Positions 1-4,072 of a DNA stretch of 5,124 nucleotides are shown here, one piece after another. The stretch spans positions 1 to 5,124 of the forward strand of contig URJC01000216.1 in the NCBI GenBank assembly GCA_900548135.1, written 5' to 3'. The DNA comes from an uncultured Odoribacter sp. (GTDB taxonomy: Bacteria; Bacteroidota; Bacteroidia; Bacteroidales; Marinifilaceae). A model generated the notes under the pieces. It did not search any database, was not told where the DNA came from, and saw only the letters and a list, made by a program, of their open reading frames with translations. Made by a program: the position numbers and the translations under genes. Positions within the stretch are counted from its first letter, which is position 1. Every line of letters starts with the position of its first letter.

Positions 1-716
1 GAAGATATCTCCAGCAACTTATCTTTTCCTGCCAGGATTCCAGTCCAACGCAAAGTGGTCCTCAGATCTACCGGAGTACTAAACACAGAAGCTGCCCCGA
101 CTTTCATATTTTCAATATCAATATCAGGCTCATAAAAACGGTTGAATACAGTAACTGCATTAGCACCATAAGCTTTCAATTTGCTTACAAATGCAGGCAA
201 ATTGGTAAAATAACGGCTGATTTTTACAATAACCGGAATATTCACCACGGTTTTAACGTGTTTCACAATATTAAAATACATATTTTCAATTTCCGCACTC
301 TCCATAAATTCATCAGTCGGCAGAATAAAAATATTCAATTCTAAAGCGTCCGCACCAGCTTGTTCCAATTCGGCAGCAAAGCTAATCCACTCCCCGTCCC
401 TCAAACAATTAACACTGGCAATCACGGGTATATCCAACTTTGCTTTTGCTTGCTTCACCAGATCAATATAATGTTGAACTGTGTGTGCACGTACATAATT
501 CTGAATATAATCAGCCTCCTCCGGATAGCTATCCCCCGAGATACATTCCGCAGCCTCCCGGTTGATCTGTTCCTCAAATAAAGATTTCAAAATTACAGCT
601 CCAGCCCCCTGATTCGCTATCTCCTGCAATTTATCTATATCTGCAGTTAATCCGCAACTACCGGCAATAACAGGACTTTTCAACTCTAATCCAATAAATG
701 TTGTCTTTAAATTCAT
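1..716 (-). CDS. Dihydroorotate dehydrogenase-like flavoprotein, C-terminus beyond the window
   Basis: The reading frame starts at an ATG (716-714) and stays open to the window edge, giving 238 residues. The start reads MNLKTTFIGLELKSPVIAGS, the typical beginning of the class 1 dihydroorotate dehydrogenase/FMN TIM-barrel family. Barrel-strand signatures follow: GAGAVILKSLF (37-47), PVIASVNC (97-104), AGADALELNIF (120-130), PVIVKIS (161-167) and YGANAVTVFNR (183-193). Lys44 and Lys165 sit where this family has FMN or substrate lysines. The family is about 330 residues in Bacteroidetes as I recall, so roughly 90 residues, including the C-terminal FMN-phosphate loop, should be missing. The loop that in true class 1 enzymes reads NLSCPN, with the catalytic Cys, is NIFILPTD here (128-135). 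Orotate formation is therefore doubtful, the real substrate is unknown, and I give no pyrD symbol. It lies 59 bases downstream of yggS on the same strand, probably in one operon. Confidence 0.88.
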   Translation of the reverse strand, partial: MNLKTTFIGLELKSPVIAGSCGLTADIDKLQEIANQGAGAVILKSLFEEQINREAAECISGDSYPEEADYIQNYVRAHTVQHYIDLVKQAKAKLDIPVIASVNCLRDGEWISFAAELEQAGADALELNIFILPTDEFMESAEIENMYFNIVKHVKTVVNIPVIVKISRYFTNLPAFVSKLKAYGANAVTVFNRFYEPDIDIENMKVGAASVFSTPVDLRTTLRWTGILAGKDKLLEIS

Positions 717-752
717 AATATAATCATTTAATCATTTCTCTTTCAATTTTCC

Positions 753-767
753 ATTCCCAATGGGAAT
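753..767. repeat. Inverted repeat in the yggS / DHOD-like spacer
   Basis: ATTCCCA and TGGGAAT are perfect 7-base arms around a single central base in the 59-base gap between the two minus-strand genes. In RNA this would be a 6-bp stem with a 3-base loop. No T-run follows on the minus strand, so it is not a canonical terminator. It may be a processing or pausing hairpin within the operon, or chance. Confidence 0.4.
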
Positions 768-775
768 TTCAATAA

Positions 776-1456
776 TCAGTTCTTTATTTTATATTCCCTG
801 TTCCCAAATATAGAACTCCCGATCCTAACCAGGGTACTCCCTTCTTCAACAGCAATCCGGTAATCCCCGGACATTCCCATCGATATTTCTCTGAAATAAT
901 CCTGCCCGGCAAAATATTTCTGTTTTAATACTTCAAAAATTTCAGCCAAATGCCGGAATTCTTTACGAATCTGTCCGGAATCTTCTGTATTCGTAGCAAT
1001 ACCCATCACTCCCCGAATACAAATATGAGTTAACGTCCTGAATGTTTCGGATTCCAGAATTTGTTCTGCCATTGGCAGTGTTAATCCTGATTTGGTTTCC
1101 TCCTGAGCAATATGAAATTCAAGCAAACAATCTATTTTTCTTTCCTGCTTCCGGGCTTCACGGTCAATCTTTTGTAATAATTTCAGACTGTCAACTGAAT
1201 GGATTAATGCTACAAACGGAGCAATATATTTTACATTTTTTTCCTGCAATTGTCCGATCATATGCCACTCAATATCTTTAGGCAGGAGCTGATATTTAGC
1301 AGCCATTTCCTGGGGCCGGTTCTCACCAAAAGCCCGTTGTCCCCCATCATACGCTTCCTGAATATATGCTGCCGGTTTAGTTTTTGACACCGCAATCAAA
1401 CGGACATGCCCTGGTAATGTTTTCAGAATACATTTGATATTTTCTTGAATATTCAT
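776..1456 (-). CDS. yggS: YggS/PLPBP family pyridoxal 5'-phosphate homeostasis protein
   Basis: This is a cytosolic PLP-binding protein of the YggS/PROSC family. Members have an alanine-racemase-like barrel fold but no clear enzymatic activity; they buffer PLP and influence amino-acid and B6 homeostasis. Visible motifs are AVSKTKP (22-28) with the PLP Schiff-base Lys25, FGENRPQE (43-50), WHMIGQLQ (64-71), IHSVDS (85-90), RGVMGIAT, SMGMSGDY (192-199) with the following phosphate-contacting GST (206-208), and VRIGSSIFG (210-218), whose Arg211 likely faces the pyridine ring. The length of 226 residues is normal. An in-frame TAG four codons before the ATG rules out any extension upstream. The usual LQxNK motif reads LQEKN (70-74), an N/K inversion. 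The gene heads a probable two-gene operon with the DHOD-like gene, read from a promoter near 1518-1525. The family assignment is firm; the exact physiological effect in this organism is inferred. Confidence 0.96.
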   Translation of the reverse strand: MNIQENIKCILKTLPGHVRLIAVSKTKPAAYIQEAYDGGQRAFGENRPQEMAAKYQLLPKDIEWHMIGQLQEKNVKYIAPFVALIHSVDSLKLLQKIDREARKQERKIDCLLEFHIAQEETKSGLTLPMAEQILESETFRTLTHICIRGVMGIATNTEDSGQIRKEFRHLAEIFEVLKQKYFAGQDYFREISMGMSGDYRIAVEEGSTLVRIGSSIFGNREYKIKN

Positions 1457-1490
1457 ATCAATATACTATACAACAAAAAATTCTTTTTAT

Positions 1491-1507
1491 ATAAAACCTG
1501 GTTTTAT
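1491..1507. repeat. Inverted repeat at the predicted yggS transcription start
   Basis: ATAAAACC and GGTTTTAT form perfect 8-base arms around one central base. The repeat begins 10 bases downstream of the TATATTTG box on the minus strand, so it overlaps or immediately follows the expected start of the yggS transcript. It could be an operator, or a small hairpin at the 5' end of the mRNA. No binding protein can be named from sequence alone. Confidence 0.5.
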
Positions 1508-1517
1508 CTCTTCTCCA

Positions 1518-1525
1518 CAAATATA
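1518..1525 (-). promoter_or_regulatory. Putative yggS promoter (-7 box)
   Basis: The minus strand reads TATATTTG, an exact match to the Bacteroidetes -7 consensus TAnnTTTG. No TTTG -33 box is present at the usual spacing of 19-21; the nearest candidate is TTCG (1548-1551) with a spacing of 22. Transcription would begin near 1505-1512, giving a leader of about 50 bases before the yggS ATG. Confidence 0.55.
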
Positions 1526-1539
1526 GATCAAAATAAACG

Positions 1540-1606
1540 AATCTTTTCGAAGAAAGTTCTTCAATCTTTTCTTCCTTCCATTTACGTAAACAAAAATAAA
1601 AGATTC
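1540..1606. repeat. Short AATCTTTTC direct and inverted repeats
   Basis: AATCTTTTC occurs at 1540-1548 and again at 1563-1571, 23 bases apart, and its near-complement AAAAGATTC lies at 1598-1606. A small dyad, GAAGAA/TTCTTC (1549-1562), sits between the two direct copies. The copies lie upstream of the yggS -7 box and could be binding sites, but the region is AT-rich and chance is a real alternative. Confidence 0.35.
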
Positions 1607-1611
1607 TTTGA

Positions 1612-1655
1612 AAATAAAAAAATGCCTGAAAAGATCGATTCTTTTTTCAGGTATT
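1612..1655 (-). terminator. Terminator-like hairpin directed to the minus strand
   Basis: On the plus strand AATGCCTGAAAA (1621-1632) pairs with TTTTCAGGTATT (1644-1655), a 12-bp stem with one G-T pair and an 11-base loop. Read on the minus strand, the stem ends in CATT and continues into T5-A-T4, the layout of a Rho-independent terminator. Read on the plus strand no T-run follows. No gene is seen upstream of it on the minus strand: only the spacer and then antisense of truA. It could stop antisense transcription or end a short unannotated RNA. Confidence 0.55.
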
Positions 1656-1753
1656 CCAAATTCCAAAAGGCAGCAAATTTAATATCTATAGTGTAGATTG
1701 ACTTTCCTGTTACAAACATTGGGATAAAAAGCAGTTTTTTTCCATTAATTTTT

Positions 1754-1761
1754 TAACTTCG
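1754..1761 (+). promoter_or_regulatory. Putative truA promoter (-7 box), short or no leader
   Basis: TAACTTCG matches TAnnTTTG at all but one fixed position and is followed by GC, as often seen in Bacteroidetes. It ends 8 bases before the truA ATG, so transcription would begin at or a few bases before the start codon. No TTTG -33 box is present at normal spacing. Confidence 0.45.
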
Positions 1762-1769
1762 CGCAGATT

Positions 1770-2522
1770 ATGATCAGATACTTCATTGAATTAGCTTATA
1801 ACGGCAGTAAATATCATGGCTGGCAAATACAGCCGGGAGCTCCTACAGTACAAGAGGAACTAAATAAAGCCTTTAGTACTTTACTGCGGGAAGATATTTC
1901 TGTTGTAGGGGCGGGTCGTACAGATACCGGCGTACACGCTTCTTTTTATGTAGCCCATTTTGATGTGGAACAGCAACTGGTTGATCCAGAGAAAATCGTA
2001 TATAAATTAAACCGTTTATTGGGAAAAGACATTGCCATTTACCAGCTTTATCAGGTTCATCCTGATGTACATGCCCGTTTCTCTGCTTTGTCACGTACTT
2101 ATAAATATTATATCGACAAACAAAAGAATCCTTTCACCTATACATATGCCTGGAAAGTATTTCCTTCGCCAGAAATTACCCGAATGAATGAAGCCTGCCA
2201 TATTTTATTTGAATATACAGATTTTACTAGTTTTTCCAAACTGCATACAGACGTCAAAACCAATTATTGTACAATTCTGGAGGCTCACTGGGAAGACACC
2301 GGTAGTCAACTGATATTTACAATTAAAGCAAATCGTTTTTTACGAAATATGGTTCGTGCCATTGTCGGAACGATGCTTGAAATCGGACAAGGCAAATTAT
2401 CCATCAACGGGTTCCGGAAAATTATTGAATCTAAAGATCGTTGTTGTGCCGGAACTTCAGTTCCTGGACATGCCTTATTTTTGTATGATATAGAATATCC
2501 CAAAGGTATAAAAAAGTTCTAA
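1770..2522 (+). CDS. truA: tRNA pseudouridine(38-40) synthase TruA
   Basis: TruA isomerises uridine to pseudouridine at positions 38, 39 and 40 of the anticodon arm of many tRNAs, in the cytosol. The 250 residues match the usual family length. The start MIRYFIELAYNGSKYHGWQ is characteristic. GAGRTDTGVHA (47-57) holds the catalytic Asp52. HARFSALSRTYKYYI (101-115) carries Tyr111, which corresponds to the active-site Tyr of the family. RFLRNMVRAIVGTMLEIG and the closing AGTSVPGHALFLYDIEYP are the expected C-terminal motifs. An in-frame TAA stop lies shortly upstream, so the ATG cannot be moved far. There is no Shine-Dalgarno sequence, in line with Bacteroidetes habits and a very short leader. 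The stop codon TAA overlaps the ATG of the next gene by one base, so the two are co-transcribed and probably translationally coupled. Confidence 0.97.
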   Translation: MIRYFIELAYNGSKYHGWQIQPGAPTVQEELNKAFSTLLREDISVVGAGRTDTGVHASFYVAHFDVEQQLVDPEKIVYKLNRLLGKDIAIYQLYQVHPDVHARFSALSRTYKYYIDKQKNPFTYTYAWKVFPSPEITRMNEACHILFEYTDFTSFSKLHTDVKTNYCTILEAHWEDTGSQLIFTIKANRFLRNMVRAIVGTMLEIGQGKLSINGFRKIIESKDRCCAGTSVPGHALFLYDIEYPKGIKKF

Positions 2523-3685
2523 TGAAACATTTCATCTTATTCCTGCTAGCTATCCCATTATTTGCTTTAAAAGGAAATGCATTTACTCTTTCTGAAAAAG
2601 CAGAAATCAGTATATTGACCTGTTCTCCAGGAACTGAACTTTATTCGTTATTCGGACATACAGCCATTCGTATCCATGATCCAGCTCAACAATACGACGA
2701 AGTATTTAATTATGGTACTTTTGATTTCGATACCCCCCATTTTTACCTGAAATATGCACAGGGCTTATTACCTTATCAGTTGACTAAAGCTCCTTTTCGC
2801 CATTTCATGTATGGCTACCAAATGGAAGGACGCTCTGTTTTTTCCCAAACCTTGTTTTTAGATTCTCTGCAGAGACAAACTCTTTTTGACTTATTGCTTG
2901 AAAACTATCGCCCGGAGAACCGATCCTATTTATACAATTTTCTTTTCGATAATTGTACTACACGCAGCCGGGATATTCTTTTAAAAAGTCTTTCAGAAAA
3001 AGTTGATTGGAATATTGAAGATTCCAACAAAAATTTTTGGAACCTGTTGGACGAATACCTGCAAACCTCTCCTTGGGTACAATGGGGAATTCACACCATC
3101 TTGGGACAACGAGGTAACCACAAGGCAACTACTTTTCAATACATGTTTCTACCAGATTATTTAATGTATGGTTTAAATACAGCACAAATAAACGGCCAGT
3201 CTCTTGCTGAAAATGCACAAATTTTATATCAGGCTCCTGCACAAAAGATTACCAATCCCTGGTATATTACCCCTGCTTTCGTTTTTGCTGCGGGTGTTCT
3301 TATTTTACTTTTTCTAGGATACAAATTCAGAAATCTGTTTTTTCTGAATACAGTCACTTTCATCATGTTTTTATTTACAGGTATTTTAGGTTGTCTGATT
3401 GTTTTTCTTGGAGGTTTTACAGCCCATCCAATTACAGCTCCAAACTGGAATATTTTATGGGCCAACCCTCTAAACCTGATTATTTTGATTTTCATAATGA
3501 AGAAAAAACTACCTCGTTTTGTCACCATTTACCTAAAAATATACCTATCTATTTTAACTATTGCCATCCCAGTATGGCTACTAGCTCAACCTGCTGTACC
3601 TATTGCCTCTATTTCCCTGATTGTCCTTATGATTTACCTCAGTTTATTACAACTTCGTAAAAAAAATGAATATACATCTATCTGA
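2522..3685 (+). CDS. lnb: DUF4105 / Lnb-type lipoprotein N-acyltransferase
   Basis: The 387 residues begin with a signal peptide (about 1-20, charged K2-H3, hydrophobic core, cleavage after GNA). A periplasmic DUF4105 domain follows, with the hallmark LTCSPGTELYSLFGHTAIRI (32-51, His46) and YNFLFDNCTTRSRD (138-151, Cys145). Five hydrophobic helices end the protein, at roughly 249-268, 274-297, 309-326, 334-355 and 358-378, matching the domain-plus-five-helix layout of Lnb. From family knowledge, Lnb does the last step of lipoprotein maturation in Bacteroides, which lack Lnt: it N-acylates the lipid-modified N-terminal Cys. His46 and Cys145 are my inferred catalytic pair, by conservation and spacing. 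The ATG overlaps the truA stop (TAATG), indicating coupling. No lipobox is present. DUF4105 paralogues exist, so the family call is firmer than the exact enzymatic role. Confidence 0.85.
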   Translation: MKHFILFLLAIPLFALKGNAFTLSEKAEISILTCSPGTELYSLFGHTAIRIHDPAQQYDEVFNYGTFDFDTPHFYLKYAQGLLPYQLTKAPFRHFMYGYQMEGRSVFSQTLFLDSLQRQTLFDLLLENYRPENRSYLYNFLFDNCTTRSRDILLKSLSEKVDWNIEDSNKNFWNLLDEYLQTSPWVQWGIHTILGQRGNHKATTFQYMFLPDYLMYGLNTAQINGQSLAENAQILYQAPAQKITNPWYITPAFVFAAGVLILLFLGYKFRNLFFLNTVTFIMFLFTGILGCLIVFLGGFTAHPITAPNWNILWANPLNLIILIFIMKKKLPRFVTIYLKIYLSILTIAIPVWLLAQPAVPIASISLIVLMIYLSLLQLRKKNEYTSI

Positions 3686-3697
3686 TTATCAATTCTA

Positions 3698-3727
3698 TTT
3701 TTCAATTTTATGCATAAAATTGAAAAA
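3698..3727. repeat. Perfect 30-base AT-rich palindrome after lnb
   Basis: TTTTTCAATTTTATG (3698-3712) is followed directly by its exact reverse complement CATAAAATTGAAAAA (3713-3727). It begins 12 bases after the lnb stop and ends 14 bases before the -33 box of the tRNA-Phe promoter. In RNA it could form a 13-bp stem with a UGCA loop. The 3' side runs into A's rather than T's on both strands, so it is not a canonical intrinsic terminator. It may protect the 3' end of the truA-lnb mRNA or serve as a protein-binding site. Confidence 0.75.
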
Positions 3728-3741
3728 AAATACATTAATTG

Positions 3742-3772
3742 CTTGCAGTTAGACAGAAATGACCTATATTTG
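3742..3772 (+). promoter_or_regulatory. Promoter of tRNA-Phe
   Basis: CTTG (3742-3745) and TATATTTG (3765-3772) are separated by 19 bases, the spacing and boxes expected of a Bacteroidetes sigma-ABfr promoter (TTTG / TAnnTTTG). An A-tract (3723-3730) just upstream could act as an UP-like element. Transcription should start near 3778-3780, about a dozen bases before the mature tRNA. A 14-base palindrome overlaps the -7 box and the start. Confidence 0.8.
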
Positions 3773-3782
3773 CAATTGCAAA
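3769..3782. repeat. 14-base palindrome over the tRNA-Phe -7 box and start site
   Basis: TTTGCAA and TTGCAAA abut to form a perfect 14-base palindrome that includes the last four bases of the -7 box and extends through the expected transcription start. The position would suit a repressor or a growth-rate signal. The first half is partly fixed by the promoter consensus, so chance is plausible. Confidence 0.45.
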
Positions 3783-3791
3783 ATAAATCTT

Positions 3792-3864
3792 GGTGGCATA
3801 GCTCAGTCGGTAGAGCAAAGGACTGAAAATCCTTGTGTCCCTGGTTCGATTCCAGGTGCTACCA
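3792..3864 (+). tRNA. tRNA-Phe (anticodon GAA)
   Basis: The 73 bases fold into a full cloverleaf. The acceptor stem pairs GGTGGCA with TGCTACC, with one G-T pair and discriminator A73. The D stem is GCTC/GAGC with the loop AGTCGGTA. The anticodon stem is AAGGA/TCCTT around CTGAAAA, placing GAA at 3825-3827. The variable loop is GTGTC, and the T stem CCTGG/CCAGG encloses TTCGATT. The CCA tail is not encoded (CCC follows A73), so it must be added after transcription. A36-A37-A38 is the context favoured by MiaA-type isopentenylation of A37, and U39 (3830) is a TruA target position. The gene has its own promoter and an intrinsic terminator directly downstream. Confidence 0.98.
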
Positions 3865-3870
3865 CCCCCC

Positions 3871-3902
3871 AAAAAAGTAATTACTTTCGTAATTACTTTT
3901 TT
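3871..3902 (+). terminator. Intrinsic terminator of tRNA-Phe
   Basis: AAAAAAGTAATTAC (3871-3884) and GTAATTACTTTTTT (3889-3902) are exact complements around the loop TTTC. The stem starts six C's after the tRNA end and closes in T6, so it is a textbook terminator on the plus strand. The A6 on the 5' side gives T6 on the minus strand as well, so it could work both ways. Confidence 0.9.
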
Positions 3903-3955
3903 CTTATCTAAGATATATACAGATCATGATCCTTTCTTGATCAAAAAGATAACTG

Positions 3956-3990
3956 AAAAACAGGCAGTTATAAAATAACTGCCTGTTTTT
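3956..3990. terminator. Bidirectional terminator between convergent units
   Basis: AAAAACAGGCAGTTAT (3956-3971) and ATAACTGCCTGTTTTT (3975-3990) are perfect 16-base complements around AAA. The GC-rich core and T5 on either strand fit a bidirectional Rho-independent terminator. It most likely ends the minus-strand acyltransferase transcript and backs up the tRNA terminator on the plus strand. The stretch between the two terminators (3903-3955) shows only a small GATCATGATC palindrome (3922-3931). Confidence 0.88.
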
Positions 3991-4036
3991 ATATTCACCC
4001 AATGACACAATAATCAAATTCACCAATAAAAATTCT

Positions 4037-4063
4037 AATTTCCATAAATCAGAAATGGGAATT
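4037..4063 (-). terminator. Weak hairpin just after the acyltransferase gene
   Basis: AATTTCCAT (4037-4045) pairs with ATGGGAATT (4055-4063) with one G-T pair and a 9-base loop. On the minus strand it is followed three bases later by a short T-run. It lies 10 bases past the stop codon and may be a first, weak terminator or a 3'-end hairpin ahead of the stronger one at 3956-3990. Confidence 0.4.
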
Positions 4064-4072
4064 TTCTTTCAT

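Larger units (their letters stand above)
1457..1769. other. Intergenic region between divergent yggS and truA
   Basis: This 313-base AT-rich spacer separates the two divergent starts. It holds the yggS promoter and its inverted repeat, a terminator-like hairpin oriented to the minus strand (1612-1655), the putative truA promoter and several short AATCTTTTC/AAAAGATT repeats. An open frame of 83 codons on the plus strand (1445-1696) overlaps the yggS start. It is very rich in Lys, Phe, Ile and Asn, as translated AT-rich noncoding DNA tends to be, and I do not call it a gene. Confidence 0.7.

Noticed and set aside
1445..1696. Open frame of 83 codons on the plus strand in the yggS-truA spacer
   Set aside because: It overlaps the yggS start, has a composition typical of translated AT-rich spacer (Lys, Phe, Ile, Asn), runs through the terminator-like hairpin and shows no recognisable motif.
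1710..1745. Tiny minus-strand frame MEKNCFLSQCL as a possible leader peptide ahead of the 1612-1655 hairpin
   Set aside because: It has only 11 codons, no residue bias pointing to a regulated pathway, and no promoter or ribosome-binding evidence.
3229..3660. Open frames on both strands within the membrane part of lnb
   Set aside because: They are shadows of the lnb coding frame, which has clear domain support across its whole length.
3865..3870. Run of six C's after tRNA-Phe as part of an encoded CCA tail or an attachment site
   Set aside because: The bases after A73 are CCC, not CCA, and no repeat of the tRNA 3' end or integrase gene is present in the window.
3922..3943. GATCATGATC palindrome and the TGATC/GATCA dyad between the two terminators
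   Set aside because: Short, built from a common self-complementary tetramer, and without a position relative to any promoter that would suggest a function.
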